64,000 nt of DNA from NCBI RefSeq assembly GCF_029870595.1, contig NZ_JAPDIR010000003.1, forward strand, positions 248,001 through 312,000. The letters run 5' to 3'. Each line of letters begins with the position of its first letter. Position 1 is the first letter of the stretch. This DNA comes from Sphingomonas sp. CBMAI 2297 (GTDB lineage: Bacteria > Pseudomonadota > Alphaproteobacteria > Sphingomonadales > Sphingomonadaceae). Below, one piece after another: positions 16,642 through 25,371 of this stretch. A program made the translations under genes and the position numbers. Under the pieces are notes generated by a model. It was given only the letters and a program-made list of their open reading frames with translations, searched no databases and was not told where the DNA came from.

Positions 16642-18885
16642 ATGAGATACCGTCCGTTGCTGCTCGGCGCCTCGGCGCTGGCCATGGTCTGGAGCGGCGG
16701 CGCCGCGGCGCAGACCGCCACCACTGAAGCGCAGCACGCGCCCGACGCTTCGGGCGAAGAGAGCGAGATCGTCGTCACCGCGCAGCGCCGCAGCGAGAAT
16801 CTGATGACCACCGCGGTCTCGGCCTCGGTGCTGTCGGGCACCCAGCTCGACAACAAGGGCGTCGCCAATGTCGACGCGCTGCAGTTCGCGATGCCGAGCA
16901 TCGTCGTCAACAATTTCGGCCAGGGCAACGACTTCAACGTCCGCGGCATCGGCAAGGCCGAGCACAACACTCAGACCACCACCGGCGTGATCACCTATCG
17001 CGACGGGGTGCCGACCTTTCCGGGATATGTGCAGGGCGAGCCCTATTACGACATCGCCAACATCCAGGTCCTGCGCGGCCCGCAGGGCACGATCGTCGGC
17101 CAGAACGCCACCGGTGGCGCGGTGTTCGTCAACACCAACGATCCGATCATCGGCGGCGGCATTCATGGCTATTTCAACCTGAACTATGGCAACTACAACG
17201 AAGCCGGTGTCCAGGGCGCGGTGAACCTGCCGCTGAGCGACACCTTCGCCGCGCGCGTGGCGCTCTACGGCTCGCGCCGCGACAGCTTCTACAACATCAC
17301 CGGCCCGAACGGCGGCCCCTATCCCTATGACAAGGGCAATGTCGGCATCATGGCCGCGCGGGTCAGCTTCCTGTGGAAGCCGAGCGACCGGCTGTCGGTG
17401 CTGTGGAAGACCGATCTCGGCCATCTCGACATGGGCGCCTATCCGGCATCCCCCTATTCCAACTATTTCAAGACCCTGCCCGGCACCACCACGCCGAACC
17501 CCAATCATCGCGACCTGTTCGACGTGTCGTTCAACGCACCGCAGGAGGCACGCGACGAGTTCGTCCGCTCCACCCTGAAGGCCGAATATGAGCTCGCCGG
17601 CGGCGTGAAGCTCCGCTCGGTCTCGAGCTATCAATGGGCCAACACCCGGTATCGCGCCGACCTAGACGGCACCGCGACGGGCATCAGCACCTTCTTCGAC
17701 AGCGTCGACGAGCAGCAGGTCACCACCGAGCTCAACCTGATCTCGCCCGACAACCAGCGCGTCACCTGGCTGCTCGGCGCGTTCGGCCTGTGGAACGACT
17801 ATTATTTCCGCAAGCCCTATCAGTTCATCGTCGACCTTGCCGCTCCGTTCAACCTGCCGACGGCGCAGTACAAGCTGCAGGGCACCAATCCGACGCGTTC
17901 GCTGGCGGCGTTCGGCCAGATCGGCTTCGCGATCACCCCCCGCCTGAAGATCGACGCGGGCATCCGCTACACCGCCAGCCGATCGACCAACCATGTCGAC
18001 GTGCTCCAGTACGGCACCTATATCCGCCAGGACCAGACAGTGAAGTCCGACAATGTGTCATACAAGGTCTCGCTCGGCTGGAAGGCGAGCGACAGCCAGT
18101 ATCTCTACGGCTTCGTCGCCACCGGCTTCCGCCCCGGCGGCCTGAACGTGCCGGTGGGCCTGGGCCTGCCCGCGCCGTTCAAGCCCGAGGAAGTGACGTC
18201 GTTCGAGGCCGGCTGGAAGGCCAATTGGGCAGGCGGCAAGATCCGCACGACGCTCACCGGCTTCTACAACGACTACAAGAACTTCCAGGTCATCATCGGC
18301 TATCCGGACTTCCCGACCTTCGGGATCGAGCTCAACGTGCCGGGCAAGACCAAGATCTACGGCTTCGAGGCGGAGACCCAGTTCCACTTCGGCAAGCTGC
18401 AGCTCGATGCCGGCATCAACGTGCTGCACAGCGAGCTGGGTACCTTCTACGCCGTCGACACGCGCAACCCGCCGGCGGGCACCCCCGCCGATCCGGTGCG
18501 GCCGTGCAGCCCGGCGGCGGGCCCGGCGGGCGGCAAGTGCATCGACCTGACCGGCCGGCGCCAGACCTATGCGCCCAACCTGACCTTCAACCTGGGGGCG
18601 CAATACGAGCTGGAGCTGAAGAGCGGCGACAAGATCACCCCGCGCGTCAATTTCGGCCATGTCGGCGATCAATGGGCGACGCTCTTCCAGAGCAGCGCGC
18701 GCGGCGACCATCTGGAGGCGCGCAACATCCTGAACGCGCAGCTGGCCTATCAGCACGACAGCTGGACGGCGACGCTCTATGCCACCAACCTGACCGATCA
18801 GCATTATCCGGCGGCGCTCAACTCCGGCCTCTATTTCGCCGGGCCGCCCCGCCAGTACGGCATCAAGCTGCTCAAGACCTTCTGA
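16642..18885 (+). CDS. TonB-dependent outer-membrane receptor
   Basis: 747 residues. The ATG at 16642 has GGGAGGG six bases upstream. Signal peptide to ~24 ('WSGGAAAQ'), TonB-box-like 'ESEIVVTAQRR' near residue 45, plug domain with 'IQVLRGPQGTIVGQNATGGAVFVNTNDP', and a 22-strand barrel ending in the terminal aromatic motif 'GIKLLKTF'. This is the sphingomonad-type receptor often linked to catabolism of aromatic, terpenoid or steroid-like compounds rather than siderophores, but the ligand cannot be read from sequence. The acyl-CoA ligase follows after 68 bases containing a GC-rich hairpin, so the two are probably one operon. Confidence 0.93.
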   Translation: MRYRPLLLGASALAMVWSGGAAAQTATTEAQHAPDASGEESEIVVTAQRRSENLMTTAVSASVLSGTQLDNKGVANVDALQFAMPSIVVNNFGQGNDFNVRGIGKAEHNTQTTTGVITYRDGVPTFPGYVQGEPYYDIANIQVLRGPQGTIVGQNATGGAVFVNTNDPIIGGGIHGYFNLNYGNYNEAGVQGAVNLPLSDTFAARVALYGSRRDSFYNITGPNGGPYPYDKGNVGIMAARVSFLWKPSDRLSVLWKTDLGHLDMGAYPASPYSNYFKTLPGTTTPNPNHRDLFDVSFNAPQEARDEFVRSTLKAEYELAGGVKLRSVSSYQWANTRYRADLDGTATGISTFFDSVDEQQVTTELNLISPDNQRVTWLLGAFGLWNDYYFRKPYQFIVDLAAPFNLPTAQYKLQGTNPTRSLAAFGQIGFAITPRLKIDAGIRYTASRSTNHVDVLQYGTYIRQDQTVKSDNVSYKVSLGWKASDSQYLYGFVATGFRPGGLNVPVGLGLPAPFKPEEVTSFEAGWKANWAGGKIRTTLTGFYNDYKNFQVIIGYPDFPTFGIELNVPGKTKIYGFEAETQFHFGKLQLDAGINVLHSELGTFYAVDTRNPPAGTPADPVRPCSPAAGPAGGKCIDLTGRRQTYAPNLTFNLGAQYELELKSGDKITPRVNFGHVGDQWATLFQSSARGDHLEARNILNAQLAYQHDSWTATLYATNLTDQHYPAALNSGLYFAGPPRQYGIKLLKTF

Positions 18886-18895
18886 TCTTCCTGCC

Positions 18896-18923
18896 GGCCG
18901 CCGGGGCTCCCTCTCCGGCGGCC
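18896..18923 (+). terminator. Intercistronic GC hairpin after TonB receptor
   Basis: Perfect 9-bp stem GGCCGCCGG / CCGGCGGCC with a 10-base loop, 10 bases past the receptor stop and 30 before the ligase start. No T-run follows, so a partial terminator or 3' mRNA stabiliser is more likely than a full stop. Confidence 0.55.
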
Positions 18924-18953
18924 ATTCCTTCCCTCCGTGCGCCCCAAGGTTTC

Positions 18954-20558
18954 ATGCAGCCCTACGGACTGACAGTAGACAAGTTCCTCGATCATGCCGC
19001 CAAGTGGTTCCAGGACTGCGAGGTGGTGGAGGCGGATGCGGGAGCGATTGTCCGGCGGAGCAGCTATGCGGCGCTCCGCGAGCGCAGCAACCGCCTGTCA
19101 GGCGCGTTGATCGCATTGGGGCTGGAGCCGGGCGACCGGGTGGGCACACTCGCCTGGAACACGATCCATCACTTCGAGATCTATTATGCGGCGATGGGCG
19201 TGGGCCTGGTGTGCCACACGCTCAACCCGCGGCTGACCGCGGCGCACCTCGCCGCGATGATCGACGAAGCCGGCAATCGCGTGCTGGCGGTGGCGGCCGA
19301 CCTGCTGCCCCTGGCCCGCGAAGTGATCGCGCGGTGCCCGGCGATCGAGCATGTCGTCATCCTGGACGGGCCGGACGCGGATTCGGACGCCCTCGGGTCG
19401 CACCGGGCGCGCATCTGGGGGCTGGAGGCGTTGCTCGCGACACATGGCGAACCCGTCGCCTGGGGCACGTTCGACGAGAATGCGCCGGCGGGGCTCTGCT
19501 ATACCAGCGGCACCACCGGCAGCCCCAAGGGCGTGGTCTATACCCATCGCTCCAACTATATTCACACGCTGCGGGCGCTCCAGGCCGATGCGGTGGCGAT
19601 CACTGCGCGCGACACGCTGCTGCTCGGCGTGCCGATGTTCCATGCCAATGGCTGGGGCATGCCGTTCGCCGCGCCGGCCGCCGGCACCAAGCTGGTGCTG
19701 CCGGGGCGGACGCTCGACGGACCCAGCCTGGCCCGGCTGATCCGCGAGGAAGGCGTGACCGTGGCCGTCGGCGTCCAGACCGTCTGGCTGACGCTGGCCG
19801 ATCAGGCCGAGGCGACCGGCGAGCGCTTCCCCACGCTGGAACGCGTGCTGATCGGCGGATCGAGCTGCCCGGACGCGCTGATCCGCCGGCTGGAGGCGAA
19901 GCTGGGTGCCGCCGTGCAGACGAGCTGGGGCATGACCGAGCTTTCGCCGATCGGCACGATGGCGCCGCGCGACCTGCCGGCGGACGCGCCGCGCGCATCG
20001 GGCCGGCCGGCCATGGGGATCGACCTGAAGCTCACCGATTCCGAAGGCAACGCGCTGGTGCCCCAGCGCGGCGTGCTGGGGCACCTGAAGGTTAAGGGCC
20101 ATAGCGTGATCGAGCGCTATTTCCGCACCGAGGCGAGCGCCCTGGACGCCGAGGGCTATTTCGACACCGGCGACCTGGCGATGCTCGACGAGGCCGGCAA
20201 CCTGACGATCTGCGGGCGCGCCAAGGACCTGATCAAGTCGGGCGGCGAGTGGATCAACCCGAACGAGATCGAAACGATCGTGGGCACGCATCCGGCCGTC
20301 CGGCACGTCGCGGTGATCGGCCGTACCGACGACAAATGGGGCGAGCGGCCGGTGCTGATCGTCGAGACCCAGGGCAGCGAGGGCGACCCGCGCGCGCTGC
20401 TCGCGCTGCTGCGGGGCAAGGTCGCCGACTGGTGGATTCCGGGCGAGGTGGCCGAGGTGGACGCGATGCCGCTCGCGGCTTCCGGGAAGATCGACAAGCA
20501 GCGGCTGCGCGATGACTATGCCGAGGGGCGGATCGCGGGGCGGAAGCTGGGGCGATAG
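18954..20558 (+). CDS. Acyl-CoA ligase (AMP-binding, fatty/aryl acid type)
   Basis: 534 residues from the ATG at 18954 (MQPYGLTVDKFLDHAAKWF); the frame extends far upstream only as antisense noise over the TonB gene. The P-loop motif 'CYTSGTTGSPKGVVYTHRS', the 'TSWGMTELSP' A5 motif, 'EGYFDTGDLAMLDEAGNLTICGRAKDLIKSGGEWINPNEIE' and the catalytic lysine in 'PLAASGKIDKQRLRDDY' are complete. It makes acyl-AMP and then acyl-CoA from a carboxylic acid. The organisation is that of medium/long-chain or alkyl-quinolone/aryl ligases. With the neighbouring esterase, SDR and GH1, it probably activates an acid released from an imported ester or glycoside. Confidence 0.92.
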   Translation: MQPYGLTVDKFLDHAAKWFQDCEVVEADAGAIVRRSSYAALRERSNRLSGALIALGLEPGDRVGTLAWNTIHHFEIYYAAMGVGLVCHTLNPRLTAAHLAAMIDEAGNRVLAVAADLLPLAREVIARCPAIEHVVILDGPDADSDALGSHRARIWGLEALLATHGEPVAWGTFDENAPAGLCYTSGTTGSPKGVVYTHRSNYIHTLRALQADAVAITARDTLLLGVPMFHANGWGMPFAAPAAGTKLVLPGRTLDGPSLARLIREEGVTVAVGVQTVWLTLADQAEATGERFPTLERVLIGGSSCPDALIRRLEAKLGAAVQTSWGMTELSPIGTMAPRDLPADAPRASGRPAMGIDLKLTDSEGNALVPQRGVLGHLKVKGHSVIERYFRTEASALDAEGYFDTGDLAMLDEAGNLTICGRAKDLIKSGGEWINPNEIETIVGTHPAVRHVAVIGRTDDKWGERPVLIVETQGSEGDPRALLALLRGKVADWWIPGEVAEVDAMPLAASGKIDKQRLRDDYAEGRIAGRKLGR

Positions 20559-20634
20559 GGACGAGTTTCCCGCCCACCGGCCCTTGTCGTCACCCAGCAG
20601 AACCGGGGATGACGATCATGGGAGGTGGAATGGC

Positions 20635-20659
20635 CCCAATGGGTGCGGGGCCCATTGGG
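20635..20659. terminator. Hairpin between convergent genes
   Basis: Perfect inverted repeat CCCAATGGG / CCCATTGGG, 7-base loop, between the ends of the plus-strand ligase and minus-strand esterase. No T-run on either side; a weak bidirectional terminator is the simplest reading. Confidence 0.5.
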
Positions 20660-20672
20660 ATGCGGGACGGAC

Positions 20673-22289
20673 TCAATCGCACCCCGCCGCCCTGGGCGGG
20701 AGCTTGGGCGAGGCCAGGCCGGCGTTCCAGTTCCACGCCACGCCCGCCGCACGGCGGCGGCAGACCACGGCCTCATATTGGTCGTACATCCCCGGCATCA
20801 GGCCGCTCTCCGCCCGGGGGGCATCGGTGATGTGGAGATAGGTTCGCGCCTTGCCAAAGGCCGGCCAGGCCGCGCCGGGCGTACCCGTCCTGGCGAAGCT
20901 GGTCCAATAGCCCAACATCGCATCCGAGAGCGGGCGGTCGCCCTCCGGCATCGCCGGCCATTTCGGCGGCAGCGGCGCCAGGTTGCCGAACACATAGGGC
21001 AGCTCGCTGGCATGAAAGGCGTGCAGCCCCGCCGCTTCCATCGCCGGATAGCCATGATCCCACAGATAGACCCAGGCAGACTGGCCGATCGCCGCCTGCT
21101 TGCGGGCGAGCCGCTCGGTCGTCCAGCCATAGAGCGCGTCGCGGCTCGTCGCCAGGATGCTCTCCTTATAGTCGGCGGCGGGGTAGAGCTTCAGAAAGGC
21201 ATCGGCGAATTCGCCGTACTTCTCGCGGATCGCCTTCTCATAGTCCCCGGCCGTCGCCGGGGCCTTGGGCGCCAGCACCATCAGCGAGCGGATCTCGCCC
21301 TGGTTGAAGCCGGTCAGGATCGGCACCGGCGCCTGCTTGCCCTGGTCGAACGCGTCGACCATCTGGGTCGGCAGCACCAGCCCGTCGACCACGCCGAACG
21401 GGAAGAAGCCGAGCTTGGCGGCGCTGTCGGTGAGGGTCTGGGCGTCCATGCCGCGCAGCGCGGCGAGGTCCGGCGCCTGGACGCCGGCCGCCAGCATCGT
21501 GCCCACCGCCTCAGCCGAAGGCGCGCCATAGGCCTGCTTCTTCAGCTCGGGCATGGCGACCATATAGGCGCTCTGCGCGATCGCCTTGCTGAAAGTGCCG
21601 CGGGCGAGCGGAGACTCCATCAGGAACATCACGCTGAGGCCGCCGGCGGATTCGCCCGCGATCGTCACCTTGGCCGGATCGCCGCCGAACGCCGCGATAT
21701 TGTGCTTCACCCAGGCGAGCGCCGCCATCTGGTCGAGCAGGCCGTAATTGCCCGACACTTTTTGCGGCGACTCGGCCGAGAGCGCCGGATGGGCGAGCCA
21801 GCCGAGCACCCCCAGGCGATAGTTGATCGAGACGACGATCACGCCCTGCTCGGCCATCTTCCTGCCGTCGTACATCGGCTCGCGGCTGGACCCGCCCGAA
21901 AGCGCGCCGCCATGGATCCAGAAGAAGACCGGGGCCTTTTTCGCATCGGCGGGCGCCCAGATGTTGAGCGTCAGGCAGTCCTCGCTCACCGGCAGCGGCG
22001 CGGCGGGGGAATAGACGCTGGTCGGCGTCCTGCTCTGCGACTGGACGCAGGCCGGGCCGAAATCCTTCGCGTCGCGCACGCCCTGCCAGGGCTGCATCGG
22101 CGCGGGCGGGCGCCAGCGCATGCCGCCGACCGGGGGCACGGCATAGGGAATGCCCTTGAACACGCGGATATCCCCCTCGCTCGTGCCGCGCACGCTGCCC
22201 GAGGGCGCGCCGACCACGGGCTCCTGGGCGAGCGCGGTGCCCGAGAGCAGCAGCGCGGCGGCAATGGCGGCGTGGCGGAACAGCTTCAT
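20673..22289 (-). CDS. Secreted type-B carboxylesterase
   Basis: 538 residues with a signal peptide to ~21 ('LLLSGTALAQ'). Alpha/beta-hydrolase of the carboxylesterase/cholinesterase class: 'FKGIPYAVPPVGGMRWRPP', 'SEDCLTLNIWAP', oxyanion 'WIHGGALSGGSS', nucleophile elbow 'GESAGG' with S214, and a late 'HASELPYVF' region holding the catalytic histidine. It hydrolyses carboxylic esters in the periplasm or outside. Its ATG overlaps the MFS stop (ATGA, 22286-22289), so import carrier and esterase are translated together. It probably releases the acid handled by the ligase encoded convergently. Confidence 0.93.
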   Translation of the reverse strand: MKLFRHAAIAAALLLSGTALAQEPVVGAPSGSVRGTSEGDIRVFKGIPYAVPPVGGMRWRPPAPMQPWQGVRDAKDFGPACVQSQSRTPTSVYSPAAPLPVSEDCLTLNIWAPADAKKAPVFFWIHGGALSGGSSREPMYDGRKMAEQGVIVVSINYRLGVLGWLAHPALSAESPQKVSGNYGLLDQMAALAWVKHNIAAFGGDPAKVTIAGESAGGLSVMFLMESPLARGTFSKAIAQSAYMVAMPELKKQAYGAPSAEAVGTMLAAGVQAPDLAALRGMDAQTLTDSAAKLGFFPFGVVDGLVLPTQMVDAFDQGKQAPVPILTGFNQGEIRSLMVLAPKAPATAGDYEKAIREKYGEFADAFLKLYPAADYKESILATSRDALYGWTTERLARKQAAIGQSAWVYLWDHGYPAMEAAGLHAFHASELPYVFGNLAPLPPKWPAMPEGDRPLSDAMLGYWTSFARTGTPGAAWPAFGKARTYLHITDAPRAESGLMPGMYDQYEAVVCRRRAAGVAWNWNAGLASPKLPPRAAGCD

Positions 22290-23572
22290 GCGGGCACCTT
22301 TGCGGCTTGCTCGGCGCGCAGGATGCGGGCGAGCGTGAGGAAGAGCGCGATCGCGATCAGGTAGAAGGGGGAGAGCGTGTAGAGCGCGAGCTGCAGGCCA
22401 TGCTCCCAGCCATGAGCTTTGAACCAGTCGCTGGCCGCGCCGACATAGGTGGGCCCGAGACCGAGGCCGATGAAGTTCATCACCAGCAGCAGCAGCGCGC
22501 CCGCGAGCACGCGCTGATCGGGCCGGACTTCCTCCTGCACCAGCGCGACCGAGGCGGAGAGGTAGAAATAGTTGAAGCAGTTGACGATGGTCAGCAGCAG
22601 CAGCGCGAGCGGCCAGCCCGGCGCCCAGACAAAGGCGATGTAGAAGGGCAGCGCCACGGCAAGCGAGAGGGCGGGGCCGAGCGCGTAGACGGTGCGCGAG
22701 CGGCGGCTCAGCCGGTCGATCACCCGGCCGGAGATGAGCATCGCCGCGCTCATGCCGATGCCGACGACCAGCGCGTACCAGACCGCAATCTCCGACAGGG
22801 TCATCCCCTTTTCGCGGATCAGGAACAGCACCGCGAAATTGCCCAGGCCATAAGTGACGAACTGGGTGGCGCCGCTGCCGAGCGCGGCGAGCATCAGCAC
22901 CGGATGGGTGAAGAACATCCAGCAGGTGCCCCAGAAGGGCGCCTTGGCGGTGGCGGCAGGCTGCTCGGCCGCGGGCACCGGGTCGGTCGCGCCGCGCTTC
23001 GGCTCGCGCACGATGATGCGGACCAGGATCGCGGTGACCACGCCGACGATGCCGATCGCCACGAAGGCGTCGCGCCAGTCGAAGATCGCGGCGATCGTCG
23101 CGCCGAACGCGATGCCCAGCGCCGCGCCGATCGGCGGGCCCAGGTTGAAGATGCCGAAGGCGGTGCCGCGCTCACCCGGGCGGAACGTGTCGGTGATGAT
23201 CGCATAGCTGGGCGGCACCCCGCCGGCCTCGCCGAAGCCCACGGTCATGCGGGCGACGACGAGCTGGGTGTAGCTGGTGGCGAGGCCGCAGGCGATCGTC
23301 GCCCCGCTCCAGATCGCGCAGGCGAGCGACAGGATCGTCACCCGGTTGGTGCGATCGGCCAGCCAGCCCACGGGGATCGCGATGAAGCAGTAGAACATCG
23401 CGAAATACAGCCCGCCGATCAGCCCGAGCTGGCCGTCGGTGACATGGAGCGAATCCTGGATCGGCTTGGCGAGGATCCCGAGGAGCTGCCGGTCGAGGAA
23501 ATTCAGGACATAGACGAAGGTGAGCGTGACGAGCACGATCCAGCGGCGGGCGCCGCTTGCCTGGGTTTCCAC
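22286..23572 (-). CDS. MFS transporter (spinster/ACS-like anion carrier)
   Basis: 428 residues, 12 predicted helices. 'YVLNFLDRQLLGILAKPIQDSL' in helix 1 and 'GWLADRTNRVTILSLACAIWSGATIACGLA' in the first loop are typical of spinster-like and ACS-family carriers of organic anions. 'MTVGFGEAGGVPPSYAIITDTFRPGERG' is also characteristic. The start is GTG at 23570-23572, with AGAGAGGAAGC just upstream. It is the first gene of a two-gene operon with the esterase, divergent from the TetR gene. A TTGACA-N18-CATGAT promoter and a dyad lie in the shared intergenic region. Confidence 0.9.
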   Translation of the reverse strand: METQASGARRWIVLVTLTFVYVLNFLDRQLLGILAKPIQDSLHVTDGQLGLIGGLYFAMFYCFIAIPVGWLADRTNRVTILSLACAIWSGATIACGLATSYTQLVVARMTVGFGEAGGVPPSYAIITDTFRPGERGTAFGIFNLGPPIGAALGIAFGATIAAIFDWRDAFVAIGIVGVVTAILVRIIVREPKRGATDPVPAAEQPAATAKAPFWGTCWMFFTHPVLMLAALGSGATQFVTYGLGNFAVLFLIREKGMTLSEIAVWYALVVGIGMSAAMLISGRVIDRLSRRSRTVYALGPALSLAVALPFYIAFVWAPGWPLALLLLTIVNCFNYFYLSASVALVQEEVRPDQRVLAGALLLLVMNFIGLGLGPTYVGAASDWFKAHGWEHGLQLALYTLSPFYLIAIALFLTLARILRAEQAAKVPA

Positions 23573-23610
23573 GCTTCCTCTCTCCCTGACGGTTCTTCCG
23601 CCTTTGCCGT

Positions 23611-23640
23611 ATCATGCGGGCAAGCGCGCGATGCTGTCAA
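23611..23640 (-). promoter_or_regulatory. Sigma-70-like promoter for MFS-esterase operon
   Basis: On the minus strand, TTGACA (23635-23640), 18-base spacer, CATGAT (23611-23616), 39 bases before the GTG start. The -35 is a perfect consensus and abuts the dyad at 23641-23665. Confidence 0.5.
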
Positions 23641-23665
23641 CACACACTATCACGCGTGTGAATAT
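23641..23665 (-). promoter_or_regulatory. Candidate TetR operator B in the TetR/MFS intergenic region
   Basis: Minus-strand sequence begins ATATTCACACGCGTGATAG and ends TGTGTG; it includes the 8-bp palindrome CACGCGTG. It shares ATATTC(A/G)C and, at the same spacing, TGnTAGTG with the site at 24401. It touches the -35 of the MFS promoter and is 48 bases before the TetR start, a good position for autorepression. Confidence 0.5.
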
Positions 23666-23713
23666 CTGCGCGGAGGCTTGACGCTAAGCCCTTAGACGGG
23701 AAGGAACACAGGC

Positions 23714-24394
23714 GTGACCGAAACCGCCAAACCCGTTCGCCGCTCCCGCAAGGCCGAGCAGCGCGCCGAGACGATGGAGCAGATCTACGACGCCGCCGAG
23801 GCGTTGTTCTCGCAGCACGGGCTGTACGGCGTCACGCTCAAGGACGTCGCCAAGCAGGTGGGCGTGCACCACACGCTGCTCAACTATTATTTCGCCGACA
23901 AGAAGGCGTTGTTCGATGCCGTCTTCGCCCGTCGCGCGGTGGTGACCAGCGAGCGGCGGATGCAGGCGCTCGACGCGTACGAGGCCGAATGCGGCGGCAT
24001 GCCGACGGTGGAAGGCGCGCTGCGGGCGTTCCTCGATACCGATCTCGACACCTATATCCAGGGCGGCGAGGGCTGGAAAAACTATGCCAAGCTGGGCGCG
24101 CAGGTCGCCAACACCCCGGCCTGGGGCGCCGATCTGATGGACGCGCATTTCGACCCCGTCGTGCTGCGCCTGATCGGCCTGCTCAAACGGGCCCTGCCCG
24201 ATTGCGCCGAAGCGGACATCTTCTGGGGCTATCACTTCGTCACCGGCGCGCTGATGCTCACGCTCGCGCGCACGGGCCGTATCGACAAGCTCTCCAACGG
24301 CCTCTGCCATTCGGACGACTTCGCCGCGGTGAAGGAGCGCATGGCTTCGTTCATGGCCGCCGGCTTCCTCGAGATATGCAGCCGGGGCAAATAG
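23714..24394 (+). CDS. TetR-family transcriptional regulator
   Basis: 226 residues from GTG at 23714, with AAGGAA seven bases upstream. The N-terminal helix-turn-helix is canonical: 'AAEALFSQHGLYGVTLKDVAKQVGVHHTLLNYYFADKKALFDAVFARRA'. The C-terminal ligand domain has 'GWKNYAKLGAQVANTPAWGADLM' and 'FWGYHFVTGALMLTLARTGRIDKLSNGL', as in TetR proteins that control lipid or steroid-like catabolism. It is divergent from the MFS-esterase operon and upstream of SDR-GH1. Candidate operators (23641, 24401, 16536) suggest it represses all units of this island and is relieved by the substrate or its CoA ester. Confidence 0.92.
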   Translation: MTETAKPVRRSRKAEQRAETMEQIYDAAEALFSQHGLYGVTLKDVAKQVGVHHTLLNYYFADKKALFDAVFARRAVVTSERRMQALDAYEAECGGMPTVEGALRAFLDTDLDTYIQGGEGWKNYAKLGAQVANTPAWGADLMDAHFDPVVLRLIGLLKRALPDCAEADIFWGYHFVTGALMLTLARTGRIDKLSNGLCHSDDFAAVKERMASFMAAGFLEICSRGK

Positions 24395-24400
24395 CGCCAT

Positions 24401-24425
24401 ATATTCGCTATCTTGCTAGTGAACC
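24401..24425 (+). promoter_or_regulatory. Candidate TetR operator C, upstream of SDR-GH1
   Basis: ATATTCGCTATCTTGCTAGT followed by GAACC. Dyad TTCGCTA-N6-TAGTGAA (6 of 7 pairs). It lies seven bases after the TetR stop and 53 before the SDR start, and aligns with site B. Confidence 0.5.
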
Positions 24426-24477
24426 ACCGCAGCGCTACCAAGCGCCCCGTCGATAGAGTCGAAGAACGGAGAGCGGG

Positions 24478-25371
24478 ATGTCGCTGGCGGGTCGTGTAGC
24501 AATCGTGACGGGTTCGGGCGGGGGACTGGGGCGCGCGCACGCGCTGTACCTGGCGAGCAAGGGCGCCCGCATCCTCGTCAACGACCTGTCGCAGCCCGCG
24601 GCCGACGCGGTGGTTGCCGAGATCCGCGCGGCCGGGGGCGAGGCGATCGCCTTCGCCGCATCGGTGACCGACGAGGCCCGCATCGCCGCGCTGGTCGCCG
24701 AGACGCTGCACCGCTTCGGCCGCATCGACATATTGGTCAACAATGCCGGAATCCTGCGCGACAAGAGCTTCGCCAAGATGAGCATGGACGATTTCCGCCT
24801 GGTGGTGGACGTCCATCTGATCGGCGCGGCGATCTGCTGCAAGGCGGTGTGGGAGACGATGCGCGCGCAGAATTACGGGCGGATCGTGATGACCACTTCC
24901 TCCTCAGGCCTGTACGGCAATTTCGGCCAGGCGAATTACGGCGCCGCCAAGATGGCGCTGGTCGGCCTGATGCAGACGCTGGCGATCGAAGGCGAGAAAT
25001 ACGGGATCCGCGTCAACAGCCTGGCCCCCACCGCCGCGACCGGCATGACCGAGGGCGTGCTCTCCGCCGAAAGCCTGGAGATGCTGGCGCCCGAGCTGGT
25101 GAGCCCCGGCCTGCTCGCCCTGGTCGGCGAGGACGCCCCCAGCCGCGCGATCCTCTGCGCCGGCGCCGGCCATTTCGCCGCCGCGCACGTGACGCTGACC
25201 GACGGCATCCAGGTCGGCCGGAGCGACACCGCGGGCGAGCGGGTCGCCGCCGAATGGAGCGCGGTGGCGGACCGCACGGACGAGATCGTCCCCGCCTATG
25301 GCTTCACCCAGGCCGAGCGCGAAGTGGCGGCCGCCACCCGGCGCGCCCCGGTCGCCGCGACGGCGCGGTGA
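24478..25371 (+). CDS. Short-chain dehydrogenase/reductase (MFE-2/17beta-HSD4-like)
   Basis: 297 residues. Rossmann motif 'TGSGGGLGRAHALYLASKGA', 'NNAGILRDKSF', and the catalytic Ser-Tyr-Lys set in 'TTSSSGLYGNFGQANYGAAKMALVG'. The 'ILRDKSFAKM' and 'SGLYGNFGQANY' wording is that of the 3-hydroxyacyl-CoA dehydrogenase part of peroxisomal multifunctional enzyme 2 and its bacterial single-domain relatives. The likely role is therefore NAD-dependent oxidation of a 3-hydroxyacyl-CoA or a secondary alcohol during side-chain degradation. Ribosome site GGAGAG precedes the ATG. It overlaps GH1 by GTGA (25368-25371). Confidence 0.92.
   Translation: MSLAGRVAIVTGSGGGLGRAHALYLASKGARILVNDLSQPAADAVVAEIRAAGGEAIAFAASVTDEARIAALVAETLHRFGRIDILVNNAGILRDKSFAKMSMDDFRLVVDVHLIGAAICCKAVWETMRAQNYGRIVMTTSSSGLYGNFGQANYGAAKMALVGLMQTLAIEGEKYGIRVNSLAPTAATGMTEGVLSAESLEMLAPELVSPGLLALVGEDAPSRAILCAGAGHFAAAHVTLTDGIQVGRSDTAGERVAAEWSAVADRTDEIVPAYGFTQAEREVAAATRRAPVAATAR

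Noticed and set aside
17634..18953. N-terminal extension of the acyl-CoA ligase frame into the TonB gene
   Set aside because: The upstream 440 codons overlap the receptor in another frame and read as low-complexity Arg/Pro/Ala text; the ligase family starts near the ATG at 18954.
20588..20622. Further copy of the CGTCATCCCCGCG repeat near 20590
   Set aside because: Only CGTCACCC and GGGGATGACG words remain around an unrelated centre; too degenerate to call.
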